From Solimonas sp. K1W22B-7 (GTDB lineage: Bacteria; Pseudomonadota; Gammaproteobacteria; Nevskiales; Nevskiaceae), in assembly GCF_003428335.1 (NCBI RefSeq), contig NZ_CP031704.1, forward strand, positions 5,220,071 through 5,284,070: a stretch of 64,000 nt of DNA, written 5' to 3'. Under the pieces are notes generated by a model. That model did not search any database. It was not told the DNA's origin and was given only the letters and a program-made list of their open reading frames with translations. Positions within the stretch are counted from its first letter, which is position 1; each line of letters opens with the position of its first letter. Made by a program: the position numbers and the translations under genes. This document shows positions 49,305 through 57,106 of the stretch, piece by piece.

Positions 49305-49467
49305 CTCGGTCCTTTTTGTCCCCGGCCTCGGCCTGTGGCTCGTCGAGCAGGCGCTGCACGCCCTCGTCGGGCCACTCGGCCAGGAACTCCAGCAACTCGG
49401 CGCTGGGCGCGGCGGGCTTGCCCGGGGGCAGCGCGGCGGCGGCCAGCAGCAACAGGCCCTCAAGCAC
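49267..49467 (-). CDS. small hypothetical protein in the sigma operon
   Basis: A 66-residue protein from a GTG at 49467 with GGGAGG 6 nt upstream. A hydrophobic N-terminal helix (MLEGLLLLAAAALPPG) is followed by LLEFLAEWPDEGVQRLLDEP and a charged Lys/Asp/Glu-rich tail. The helix may be a signal peptide or membrane anchor. It overlaps the anti-sigma-like gene by 8 nt and the DUF3106 gene by 38 nt, so it is embedded in the operon. Function is unknown. Confidence 0.7.
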   Translation of the reverse strand: MLEGLLLLAAAALPPGKPAAPSAELLEFLAEWPDEGVQRLLDEPQAEAGDKKDRDEKMDKRDAKAR

Positions 49468-49813
49468 TTCCGGCCTCCCGGTCCATCCACTCGTACATCT
49501 CCAGGTCCTGGTAGAACTCCGGCGACTGCTCGTCGGTGAGCACGTCCAGGGCCTCGGAGGCGACGGTGTTGCCGACAGCGACCGGCGTCGCGGGCAGGCT
49601 GACGGGCGCGGTGGGCATCCACAGCGCGGCGACCAGCACGGCCGTGGCGGCTGCCGGCACCGCCCACAGCCAGGGCCTGGCCGGCGAGCGCGCGGCGTCC
49701 AGGGCGCGCGCGCGCGCGGCGCTGAGCCGGGCGGACGTCACCATGTCGAGCTTCTCGCTGTCGCGCAGCAGGCGCTGCAGCTGCAGCAGTTCTTGGTCGT
49801 GTTCGGTTTTCAT
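49460..49813 (-). CDS. anti-sigma-factor-like single-pass membrane protein
   Basis: A 117-residue protein. The N-terminal 40 residues are helical (EHDQELLQLQRLLRDSEKLD), followed by a single transmembrane helix (ARPWLWAVPAAATAVLVAAL, about 44-66) and a periplasmic segment of about 50 residues with ALDVLTDEQSPEFYQDLEMY. Position directly after the sigma gene (4-nt ATGA overlap), size and topology all fit an anti-sigma factor, but no ZAS zinc motif is present. Confidence 0.75.
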   Translation of the reverse strand: MKTEHDQELLQLQRLLRDSEKLDMVTSARLSAARARALDAARSPARPWLWAVPAAATAVLVAALWMPTAPVSLPATPVAVGNTVASEALDVLTDEQSPEFYQDLEMYEWMDREAGSA

Positions 49814-50355
49814 GGCCAGACCCCCTCCAGATCCTGGCGCAGCGCGGCAAGCGCGCGGTGCAGATGGGTTTTGACGCTGCCGTCGCTGCAGCCCATGGCG
49901 CGCGCGGTGTCCTCGACGCTGAGCCCTTCCCAGAGCCGCAGTTCGAAAGCCTCGCGCTGGCGTGTCGGCAGATCCCGCAGCGCCTGCTCCAGGCGCCGCA
50001 TCTGCTCGACCCGCTGCAGCGTTTCCTGCGGGCCGGGGCCCGGCTCGGCAACCTGCTCCACCGGGTCCTCGTCCTGCTCCTCGTCCTGGACCGACGGACG
50101 CCAGAAGAACAGGCGGTTCTTCACCGTCTGCCGGCGCTGCCAGTCGCGGATGCGGTTTTCAAGAATTCGGTAGAACAACGCCGGCCACTCCTCGGGGGGG
50201 CGGCCGGCGTATTTGCGCGACAGCTGCAGCATGGCGTCCTGTACCAGGTCCAGGGCCTCGTCGCGGTCCCGCGTGGCGATCTGGGCCATGCGGAAGGCAC
50301 GGCGTTCGACCGACGCGAGGAAAGCGTCGAGTTGCTGGACGTTGGCGGTACTCAC
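49810..50355 (-). CDS. ECF-type RNA polymerase sigma factor
   Basis: A 181-residue sigma-70 family protein. Region 2 is DEALDLVQDAMLQLSRKYA, then WPALFYRILENRIRDWQRR at about 50-68. Region 4 is LRDLPTRQREAFELRLWEGL with the HTH SVEDTARAMGCSDGSVKTHL near 145-165. The linker between regions is longer than usual and acidic (VQDEEQDEDPVEQ). The GTG at 50355 gives MSTANVQQ, the natural N-terminus, but GGAGG lies only 1 nt before it, so translation may be unusual. First gene of the operon with the anti-sigma-like, small and DUF3106 genes. Confidence 0.85.
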   Translation of the reverse strand: MSTANVQQLDAFLASVERRAFRMAQIATRDRDEALDLVQDAMLQLSRKYAGRPPEEWPALFYRILENRIRDWQRRQTVKNRLFFWRPSVQDEEQDEDPVEQVAEPGPGPQETLQRVEQMRRLEQALRDLPTRQREAFELRLWEGLSVEDTARAMGCSDGSVKTHLHRALAALRQDLEGVWP

Positions 50356-50365
50356 GCCTCCGAGT

Positions 50366-50773
50366 TTATGGCTTGTCGTCGTCGCGACGTTCACGGCGGC
50401 GTTCAATGCGGTCACCCTTCTCGTCCAGACGCTTCTCGACGCGATCACCCTTCTTGTCCAGGCGCTTGTCCACCCGGTCGCCGCGCTTGTCGAGGCGCTC
50501 CTCGATCCGGTCACCCTTCTTTTCCAGGCGGTCGGCGCGGGCTTCGTTGCCAGCAGCCTCGGCGCGGTCGGCGCGACGTTCCAGGCGGTCGTTGATGCGA
50601 TCGCCCTTGGCGTCCAGGCGGGCATCGACGCGGTCACCGCGCTTGTCCAGGCGCTCCTCGATGCGCTCGCCCTTGGCGTCCAGGCGCTTGTTGGCCGGGT
50701 CGTCGGCCATCGCCGGGAGGGAGGTGAAGGCCACCGCGAACAGGCCGAAAACCGCGGATACTGGGATTCTCAT
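50366..50773 (-). CDS. secreted protein with 11-residue charged repeats
   Basis: A 135-residue protein with a signal peptide (VFGLFAVAFTSLPAMA, cleavage near 23). The mature part is made of repeats of 11 residues with the consensus RLDxKGDRVxx, from about residue 30 to 128, interrupted once by an Ala-rich stretch (ADRAEAAGNEARADRLEKK). The 11-residue period suggests a hendecad coiled coil. Strong AGGAGA 8 nt before the ATG. It lies 10 bp upstream of the sigma gene, same strand, so may be part of its regulon. Confidence 0.85.
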   Translation of the reverse strand: MRIPVSAVFGLFAVAFTSLPAMADDPANKRLDAKGERIEERLDKRGDRVDARLDAKGDRINDRLERRADRAEAAGNEARADRLEKKGDRIEERLDKRGDRVDKRLDKKGDRVEKRLDEKGDRIERRRERRDDDKP

Positions 50774-51059
50774 GGGACAATCTCCTGTGTAGGGACGTAC
50801 ACCATAGAACGTGCAAGCTGTACCGCGGTTGACCGGCCGGTTTTCGGTGCAGTGCAACATGCTTATGCACAACGGCAGGGCGCGGCTTCGAAAACGAAGG
50901 TCAAGCCTTGACAGCGTCACAATGCAGCAATGTCGGTGGAACTGCCTGAATTGAATAAGCTTATTTTTTGGTTTGCAAAGCCGGAAAGTTGGCGCTCCCA
51001 AACGACGGCATAGGTCAAATTTACTACTCGGAACTATCCCCAAACTTATCCACAGCCTC
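50774..51059. promoter_or_regulatory. divergent intergenic region between repeat protein and priA
   Basis: A relatively AT-rich 286-bp region with AATTGAATAAGCTTATTTTT near 50949 and a DnaA box at 51046-51054 just before priA. It holds the promoters of both directions. Confidence 0.5.
51046..51054 (+). promoter_or_regulatory. DnaA box upstream of priA
   Basis: TTATCCACA, a perfect match to the strongest DnaA box, ends 5 bp before the priA GTG start. A single copy in this position suggests regulation rather than an origin. Confidence 0.6.
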
Positions 51060-53249
51060 GTGAGCCTCGAATTGGTGGCGGTTGCCGTTCCGGTACCGCT
51101 CTACAAAACCTTCGACTATCTGGTGCCCGCGCGCATGCGCGGGCGGCTGCAGCCGGGCATGCGCCTGAAGGTCCCTTTCGGGCGCCGCCAGCTGGTCGGC
51201 GTGGCCCTGGAGGCCCCGCGCGAGGCCGGGGCCGACACGGAGGGTTACCGCCACGTCGAGGAGTTGCTGGACGAAGAGGCCCTGTTGTCGCGCGAAGTGC
51301 TGGGTTTGGCGCGCTGGGCGGCGGACTACTACCGCCACCCGCCCGGCGAGGTGATGTCGGCCCTGCTGCCCGGCCCGCTGCGGCGCGGCCAGCCGGCGCA
51401 GTTGCCGGAAGACCCGGGCCTGCGCCTGACCCGTTCCGGTGCGGCCGCTTTGGGTGAACTGCCCAGCCGCAAGAAGAACCTGCGCAAGCTCTTGCAGACC
51501 CTCGGCCCCGGCCCGCTGCCGCGCTCGGCCCTGCCGCGCGGCCCGGCGCTGGCCCTGGCGCTGGAGTCCGGCTGGATCGAAACGGTGCCGGCCACCGCCC
51601 TGCCGTTCGCCCTGGCCGAGACCCCGCCGGAGCTGACCCCGGAGCAGGCCGCCGCCCTGGCCGGACTGCAGGCGGCCCGCGGTTTCGACGTGGCCCTGCT
51701 GCAGGGCGTCACCGGCAGCGGCAAGACCGAGCTGTACCTGCGCCGGGTCGCCGAGGTGCTGGAGCGCGGCGGCCAGGCCCTGGTGCTGGCCCCCGAGATC
51801 GGCCTGACCCCGCAGCTGGTGGAACGTCTGGTGCAGCGCTTCGGCGAAGGCGTGGCCGCCTTCCATTCCGGCATGAGCGAGGCCGAGCGCGGCAAGAGCT
51901 GGCTGCGCGCCCGCAGCGGCGCGGCACGGGTGGTGGTGGGCACCCGCTCGGCCGTGTTCCTGCCCTTCATCCGGCTGGAACTGATCGTGATCGACGAGGA
52001 GCACGACCCCTCCTACAAGCAGCAGGAAGGCTTCCGCTACTCGGCCCGCGACGTCGCCGTGCTGCGCGCGCAGCGCCTCGGCATCCCGCTGATCCTGGGC
52101 AGCGCCACCCCGGCGCTGGAAAGCCTGCACAACGCCGGCGCCGGCCGCTACCGGCGTATCGAACTGTCGGCCCGCGTTGGCCGCGGCGCCCCGCCGCAGG
52201 TGCAGGCCCTGGACCTGCGCGGGCAATTGCTGCAGCACGGACTGTCGGAGCCGCTGCTGGGCAAGGTGCAGCAACACCTCGATGCCGGCGGCCAGGCCCT
52301 GCTGTTCATCAACCGCCGCGGCTACGCGCCGATGCTGGTCTGCCACGACTGCGGCTGGATGGCGGCCTGCCAGCACTGCGACGCCCGCATGACCCTGCAC
52401 CGCGGCCGGCGCCGGCTGGTCTGCCATCACTGCGGCGCCCAGCAGCCCACTCCCAGCCGCTGCGGCGGCTGCGGCGGCAGCAAGCTGCTGCCGGTGGGCG
52501 AGGGCACGGAGCGCATCGAGGACGCGCTGCGCAACCGCTTCCCGATGGTGCGCACCGAGCGCTTCGACTCCGACCGCCTGGCCAGGAAGGGTGAGCTGGA
52601 GAAGCTGCTGGCCGACATCCGCAGCGGCGACATCCGCATCCTGGTCGGCACCCAGATCCTGGCCAAGGGCCACGACTTCCCCGGCCTGTCGCTGGTGGGC
52701 ATCGTCTCCGCCGACCAGGCCCTGTACGGCGCCGACTTCCGCGCCGTCGAGCGCATGGGCCAGCTGGTCACCCAGGTGGCCGGCCGAGCCGGCCGCAGCG
52801 CCGGTATCGAGGGCGACAGCGCCCCCACCGCCGAGGTACTGCTGCAGACCCATGAGCCGCAGCATCCCGCCCTGCTGCGCCTGATCACCGGCGGCTACCC
52901 GGCCCTGGCCGAGCTGCTGCTGGCCGAACGCGAAGCCGCCGGCCTGCCGCCGTACTCGCACCTGGCGCTGCTGCGCGCCGAGTCGATGGACGCGGAATTG
53001 CCGCTGCGCTTCCTCGCCGCCGCCCGCGAACTGCTGGCACCGCACGCCGCCGACGTGATGCTGTCCGACCCGGTGCCGGCGCTGATGGAACGGCGCGGCG
53101 GCTACGTGCGGGCGCAGCTGCTGCTGCAGTCCACCAGCCGCGCGGCGCTGCAGAAGGTGCTGGCGGCGGGGGTCACGCGGCTGGATGGGCTGCCGGATGC
53201 GCGGAAGGTCCGCTGGTCGGTGGACGTGGATCCGGCGGATTTGTTTTAG
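51060..53249 (+). CDS. priA: primosomal protein N' (replication restart helicase)
   Basis: A 729-residue SF2 helicase. The N-terminal DNA-binding domain (VAVPVPLYKTFDYLVP) is followed by the Walker A LQGVTGSGKTELYLRR at about 215-230, the DEEH box near 311, GSATPALES, and eight cysteines of the zinc-binding insertion (CHDCGWMAACQHCDARMTLH and HHCGAQQPTPSRCGGCGG). The helicase motif QVAGRAGR is complete. PriA restarts replication forks. The GTG at 51060 fits the family start. A perfect DnaA box precedes it. Confidence 0.97.
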   Translation: MSLELVAVAVPVPLYKTFDYLVPARMRGRLQPGMRLKVPFGRRQLVGVALEAPREAGADTEGYRHVEELLDEEALLSREVLGLARWAADYYRHPPGEVMSALLPGPLRRGQPAQLPEDPGLRLTRSGAAALGELPSRKKNLRKLLQTLGPGPLPRSALPRGPALALALESGWIETVPATALPFALAETPPELTPEQAAALAGLQAARGFDVALLQGVTGSGKTELYLRRVAEVLERGGQALVLAPEIGLTPQLVERLVQRFGEGVAAFHSGMSEAERGKSWLRARSGAARVVVGTRSAVFLPFIRLELIVIDEEHDPSYKQQEGFRYSARDVAVLRAQRLGIPLILGSATPALESLHNAGAGRYRRIELSARVGRGAPPQVQALDLRGQLLQHGLSEPLLGKVQQHLDAGGQALLFINRRGYAPMLVCHDCGWMAACQHCDARMTLHRGRRRLVCHHCGAQQPTPSRCGGCGGSKLLPVGEGTERIEDALRNRFPMVRTERFDSDRLARKGELEKLLADIRSGDIRILVGTQILAKGHDFPGLSLVGIVSADQALYGADFRAVERMGQLVTQVAGRAGRSAGIEGDSAPTAEVLLQTHEPQHPALLRLITGGYPALAELLLAEREAAGLPPYSHLALLRAESMDAELPLRFLAAARELLAPHAADVMLSDPVPALMERRGGYVRAQLLLQSTSRAALQKVLAAGVTRLDGLPDARKVRWSVDVDPADLF

Positions 53250-53255
53250 CTGTTC

Positions 53256-53395
53256 CTCCCCTCGCCCGTTTACGGGAGAGGGGCTGGGGGAGAGGGTTTC
53301 TGTAAATGGCGAATTCGCACGCCAAGCAAGAGTTACAGAAACCCTCTCCCGGCCTCCGGCCACCCTCTCCCGCAAGCGGGAGAGGGGACAGAGTC
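53256..53395. repeat. composite palindromic repeat region after priA
   Basis: Contains a CCCTCTCCC family arm, an 18-bp perfect inverted repeat (53288-53305 and 53333-53350; right arm TTACAGAAACCCTCTCCC) around a loop with CGAATTCG, and a second CCCTCTCCCGC palindrome (53368-53391). It lies between the convergent priA and TMEM165-type genes. Confidence 0.8.
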
Positions 53396-53971
53396 TTAGC
53401 CGCTCGCCAACCCTCGGCCAAAAACCAGCGTCAGCACGCCCAGCAGCACAAACAACCCCGCCGCCGCAAACCGGATCGGCTTCAGCGGCAGCCGGCTCGC
53501 CAGCGCCGCCCCCAGGAACACCACCGGCACGTCGGCCAGCAGCATGCCGGTGGTGGTGCCGGCCACCACCGCGACCAGGGATTCGTACTTCAGCGCCAGC
53601 AGGGTGGTGGCGATCTGGGTCTTGTCGCCGATTTCGGCCAGGAAGAAGCAGACCGTGGTGATCCAGAACACGCTGCCGCCGCTGCGCTCGGCCTCCCCCT
53701 GCTCCACGGTATCGGGCTTGAGTGCCCACAGGCCGACGCCGATGAAGGAGATGCCGACGATCCAGGGCAGCCAGGCCGGATCCAGCAGGCCGCGCAGCCA
53801 TTGGCCGGCGATACCGGCCAGGGCATGGTTGAACAGGGTGGCAACGAGGATGCCGGCGATCACCGGCCAGGGCCGCTTGAAACGGCTGGCGAGCAGCAGG
53901 GCGAGAAGCTGGGTTTTGTCGCCGATTTCGCCGAGGAACACGGCGCCGGTCGAGACGAGGAAGGATTCCAC
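53396..53971 (-). CDS. TMEM165/GDT1 (UPF0016) family cation transporter
   Basis: A 191-residue protein with two homologous halves, each with the family ExGDKT motif: GEIGDKTQ (about 14-21) and AEIGDKTQ (about 113-120), in six to seven hydrophobic helices. Bacterial members export Mn2+ or exchange cations for protons. The GTG at 53971 starts VESFLVSTG with GGAG about 9 nt upstream. An upstream ATG at 54040 in frame lies inside the riboswitch expression platform. A yybP-ykoY element controls it, so high Mn2+ should induce it. Confidence 0.9.
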   Translation of the reverse strand: MESFLVSTGAVFLGEIGDKTQLLALLLASRFKRPWPVIAGILVATLFNHALAGIAGQWLRGLLDPAWLPWIVGISFIGVGLWALKPDTVEQGEAERSGGSVFWITTVCFFLAEIGDKTQIATTLLALKYESLVAVVAGTTTGMLLADVPVVFLGAALASRLPLKPIRFAAAGLFVLLGVLTLVFGRGLASG

Positions 53972-54049
53972 TTTCAGGTACTCCAGGCCGGGCGCGAAAA
54001 GGACGCAAGACATCCATGCAGGCGCCCGGCGGCGCGGCATGTCTGTCTT
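53972..54049 (-). promoter_or_regulatory. expression platform of the Mn riboswitch
   Basis: On the RNA, CCGGGCGC and GCGCCCGG can pair just upstream of the GGAG of the transporter gene, which could open or hide the ribosome site according to aptamer state. Pairing is read by eye only. Confidence 0.5.
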
Positions 54050-54145
54050 GGTCTCGCATGCCGGAACCGGCTGGATGCACCATGGCCATGCGGGCCAAGT
54101 ATGTTGACGCATCCCCCTGCTTGCGCAGGGCGCTACTCCCCAAAA
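54050..54145 (-). ncRNA. yybP-ykoY manganese riboswitch
   Basis: The minus-strand RNA carries the two conserved loops of this class: GGGGAGTAGC (54132-54141 read in reverse) and GCGTCAACATACTTGG, closed by GCGAGACC at the 3' side. These are the Mn2+-sensing signatures of yybP-ykoY. The stem between (CCCTGCG...GCAGGG) is also present. It lies directly upstream of the TMEM165/GDT1 gene, a classic partner. Confidence 0.9.
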
Positions 54146-54226
54146 ACGGCCGCGAATATAGCCCAAAGCGACCCGAAAGCCCATGGCCGGCTACAATTCA
54201 CGCCTTAAGAACCTGATTCAACGCTG

Positions 54227-56029
54227 ATGAAAGCCCATTTGCACGATTTGTTGCGCGCCGCCCTCGACGCGCTGCAGGCCGAGGCCGGCACCGACGCCGC
54301 CCCCGCCATCCAGCTGGACGCCACCAAGGACGCCAAGTTCGGCGACTTCCAGACCAACCTCGCCCTGCAGCTGGCCAAGCCGCTGGGGCTGCCGCCGCGC
54401 GCGGTCGCCGAGAAGCTGCTGCAGAAGCTGCCGGCCTCGGCCCAGGTCGCCAAGGTGGAGATCGCCGGGCCGGGCTTCATCAACTTCTTCCTCAACAAGT
54501 CCGCCTTCCAGGCGGTGGTCGCCGAAGTGCTGAAGCAAGGTGCGGACTACGGCGTGGACCGCAGCGGCAAGGCCGGCAGGATCATGGTGGAGTTCGTCTC
54601 CGCCAACCCCACCGGCCCGATGCACGTCGGCCACGGCCGCGGCGCCGCCTACGGCGACAGCATCTGCAACCTGCTGTCCGCCACCGGCTGGACGGTCTGG
54701 CGCGAGTACTACATCAATGACGCCGGCCGCCAGGTGGATGTATTGACCGTGTCGGTACTGCTTCGCTATCTGGAACTCTTTGGCAAAACTCTGGCGATGC
54801 CGAAGCGGTGCTATCCCGCAGACTACATCAAGGTGACGGCCAAGAAGCTGCAGGATAGCCATGGCGACGGCCTCAAGCCGGTCAACGATCCTCTCGATTG
54901 GCATGAGATTGAAACTGAACCTGTTGCGGGCGAAAACGCTACGGATCGCGAGAAGGAAACTGCCAAGCTCGGGCAGGAAGCCTATTTGGATCGTGTCATT
55001 AGCCTAGCTAAGGTGAACCTGGGCGAGTCTCGGTGGGAACAGATTCGCCAAGCCGCACTGGACGACCAGCTGGGTGCGATCCGCAAGACGCTGTCGGACT
55101 TCAACGTGGGCTTCGACCAGTGGTCCTCCGAGGCCGAGCTGGTGAAGAGTGGCTTCGTCGAGAAGGCCATCGCGCGTCTGCGCGAGCAGGGCCTGGTCTA
55201 CGACAAGGACGGCGCGGTCTGGATGAAGACCGAGGCCTACGGCGACGAGAAGGACCGCGTGCTGGTGAAGGCCGACGGCGCCGCCACCTATTTCTGCAAC
55301 GACCTGGCCTACCACGTCGACAAGCTCGACCGCGGCTGGAACCTGCTGATGGACGTCTGGGGTGCGGATCACCACGGCTACATCGCCCGCGTGCGCGCCG
55401 CCATCGAGGCCCTCACCGGCCGCAAGGACGCGCTCAACGTGCAGCTGATCCAGTTCGTGACGCTGTCGTCCGGGCGCATGGGCAAGCGCAGCGGCAACTT
55501 CGTGACCCTGCAGGACCTGATCGACGAGGCCGGCACCGACGCCACGCGCTTCTTCTACCTGATGCGCGGCCACGAGCAGCACCTGGAGTTCGACATCGAC
55601 CTGGCGCGTTCGCAGACCACCGACAATCCGGTCTACTACGTGCAGTACGCGCATGCGCGCATCTGCCGCGTGTTCGACCAGTTGGCGGAGAAGGGCGGCA
55701 AGTTCGACCCGGCGGCCGGCATCGCCGCACTGCAGCGTCTCGACAACGAGCATGAGAAGGCGCTGCTGACCCTGCTCAACCGCTACCCGGAAACACTGCG
55801 CAAGGCGGCGGCGGAATTCACGCCGCACACCCTGGTGTTCTTCCTCAAGGACCTCGCCGAGGGCCTGCACAGCTACTACAACATCCATCGCTTCCTGGTG
55901 GATGACGATGCCGAGCTGCAGAACGCGCGCCTGGCGCTGATCAGCGCCGTGGGGCAGGTGCTGCGCAATGCGCTGGGACTCCTCGGCGTCAGCGCGCCGG
56001 AAAAAATGTACCGGGAAGAAACGACCTGA
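54227..56029 (+). CDS. argS: arginyl-tRNA synthetase
   Basis: A 600-residue class I synthetase. The HIGH-like motif is HVGHGRG (about 133-139), and the KMSKS-like region is MGKRSGNFV near 421, as normal in ArgRS. The Add1 N-terminal domain and the C-terminal anticodon-binding domain (EKALLTLLNRYPETLRKAA onward) are complete. Residues about 170-270 come from a stretch (54735-55035) with visibly more A/T-ending codons than the rest, a possible recombination segment. ATG at 54227. It overlaps the SPOR gene start by 1 nt. Confidence 0.97.
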   Translation: MKAHLHDLLRAALDALQAEAGTDAAPAIQLDATKDAKFGDFQTNLALQLAKPLGLPPRAVAEKLLQKLPASAQVAKVEIAGPGFINFFLNKSAFQAVVAEVLKQGADYGVDRSGKAGRIMVEFVSANPTGPMHVGHGRGAAYGDSICNLLSATGWTVWREYYINDAGRQVDVLTVSVLLRYLELFGKTLAMPKRCYPADYIKVTAKKLQDSHGDGLKPVNDPLDWHEIETEPVAGENATDREKETAKLGQEAYLDRVISLAKVNLGESRWEQIRQAALDDQLGAIRKTLSDFNVGFDQWSSEAELVKSGFVEKAIARLREQGLVYDKDGAVWMKTEAYGDEKDRVLVKADGAATYFCNDLAYHVDKLDRGWNLLMDVWGADHHGYIARVRAAIEALTGRKDALNVQLIQFVTLSSGRMGKRSGNFVTLQDLIDEAGTDATRFFYLMRGHEQHLEFDIDLARSQTTDNPVYYVQYAHARICRVFDQLAEKGGKFDPAAGIAALQRLDNEHEKALLTLLNRYPETLRKAAAEFTPHTLVFFLKDLAEGLHSYYNIHRFLVDDDAELQNARLALISAVGQVLRNALGLLGVSAPEKMYREETT

Positions 56030-56628
56030 TGGCACGCGATTACGCACAGAATTCGCGCGGCGGTGGCCGCAAGCAGACGCGCGGCCGTTCCGGCGGCGGC
56101 GGCAGCGGCATGCCGGGCTGGGTCTGGCTGGTGTTCGGCCTGGCCATCGGCCTGGCGGTGGCGGCCTTCGTCTACATCAAGCGCCCGTCCTCCACGATGA
56201 TGAGCGCGGAGCAAGCGTCGCAAGCGCCTGCGGAACCGGAAGAAGCCACCAAGCCGAAGAAGCCCTCAAAGGAAGCCCTGAAGCTGCCGCCGAAGGAAAA
56301 AGCGCGCTTCACCTTCTATGAACTGCTGCCGAGCGAGGAAGTGGTGGTTCCGCGGGGCGACAAGGATGCCGCCAAGACCGCCAGCGGCGACGGCTCCAGC
56401 TACGTCATCCAGGCCGGCTCCTACCGTGATCGGGAGGAGGCCGACAAGCAGAAGGCCACGCTGGCCCTGCTGGGCGCCGAGTCGCGCATCGAGACCGTGA
56501 CCATCGACGGCTCCGACACCTTCTACCGCGTGCGCATCGGCCCGCTGAAAGACTTCGGCAAGGTGCAGATCCTCAGCAGCCGGCTCGAGGACAACGGGAT
56601 TCAGGCGATGGTGGTGAAGGTTAAGTAA
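56029..56628 (+). CDS. SPOR domain protein (FtsN-like)
   Basis: A 199-residue single-pass membrane protein. A basic, Gly-rich cytoplasmic tail (MARDYAQNSRGGGRKQTRGR) precedes one helix (WVWLVFGLAIGLAVAAFVYI, about 31-50), a Pro/Lys-rich periplasmic linker, and the SPOR domain at 125-199 (SYVIQAGSYRDREEADKQKA; FYRVRIGPLKDFGKVQILSS). SPOR domains bind denuded septal peptidoglycan. The location directly after argS, sharing the base of TGATG, is a common gammaproteobacterial arrangement for an FtsN-type division protein. Confidence 0.92.
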   Translation: MARDYAQNSRGGGRKQTRGRSGGGGSGMPGWVWLVFGLAIGLAVAAFVYIKRPSSTMMSAEQASQAPAEPEEATKPKKPSKEALKLPPKEKARFTFYELLPSEEVVVPRGDKDAAKTASGDGSSYVIQAGSYRDREEADKQKATLALLGAESRIETVTIDGSDTFYRVRIGPLKDFGKVQILSSRLEDNGIQAMVVKVK

Positions 56629-56642
56629 GCAATCGCCTCATT

Positions 56643-56666
56643 CCCTCTCCCGCCGGCGGGAGAGGG
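56643..56666. repeat. palindromic repeat, CCCTCTCCC family
   Basis: CCCTCTCCCGCC and GGCGGGAGAGGG, perfect palindrome between the convergent SPOR and L7/L12-like genes. Confidence 0.8.
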
Positions 56667-56674
56667 GACAAAAA

Positions 56675-57106
56675 CTACGGCCGGATTCCCACCGCATAAA
56701 GCGCCGCACATACCGCCAGCGCCAGCACCGCCGCCACGATCCACTTCACCGGCAGCCCATCCCCCGGCGGAGTGACCGCCGGCGCCGGCTTCATCGCATC
56801 GACCAGGTCCTTGGCCTGCTTCAGGCCCAGGCCGGTCTCCTCGCGCAGCAGCTTGATCGCCTCGATCATCTGGCCCTCGGCCACCAGCCGCCGCACCTCG
56901 GCCGAACCGATTCCCGCACCGGGCGCTGCGGCGCTCGCGGGCAGGCGGCGCACGACGCGCTCCAGCGCGGCAGGCGAGGGATCGTTCTCGATCAGGTCGT
57001 GTGCTTCCTTGAGACCCAGGCCGCTGACCTGGCGCAGGCGCTTGATCGCTTCCAGCTTGTTGCCCTGGCGCACCAGGGCGGCGATTTCTTCCACGGCTGG
57101 ATTCAT
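56675..57106 (-). CDS. membrane-anchored protein with two L7/L12 C-terminal-like repeats
   Basis: A 143-residue protein. Two helical repeats of about 45 residues match the ribosomal L7/L12 C-terminal motif: GNKLEAIKRLRQVSGLGLKE...HDLIE (about 15-40) and GQMIEAIKLLREETGLGLKQ...KDLVD (about 77-103). The linker is Ala/Pro-rich. A hydrophobic C-terminal helix (WIVAAVLALAVCAALYAVGI) would anchor it with repeats in the cytoplasm. In ribosomes this region binds translation factors; a role here is not known. It overlaps mtfA by 4 nt (ATGA), last of the uvrD operon. Confidence 0.8.
   Translation of the reverse strand: MNPAVEEIAALVRQGNKLEAIKRLRQVSGLGLKEAHDLIENDPSPAALERVVRRLPASAAAPGAGIGSAEVRRLVAEGQMIEAIKLLREETGLGLKQAKDLVDAMKPAPAVTPPGDGLPVKWIVAAVLALAVCAALYAVGIRP

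Noticed and set aside
50400-50700. Short repeats that look like a CRISPR array or minisatellite
   Set aside because: They are in-frame codons for an 11-residue repeat in a secreted protein. The spacers are not unique sequences.
51046-51054. Replication origin near priA
   Set aside because: Only one DnaA box is seen, with no cluster, no AT-rich unwinding region of clear form, and no dnaA/dnaN nearby.
51024-54143. A minus-strand open frame of more than 1000 codons opposite priA
   Set aside because: It is antisense to priA, whose protein has all PriA motifs. The frame is rich in His, Arg, Gln and Ala, typical of GC-rich shadow frames, and has no recognisable domain.
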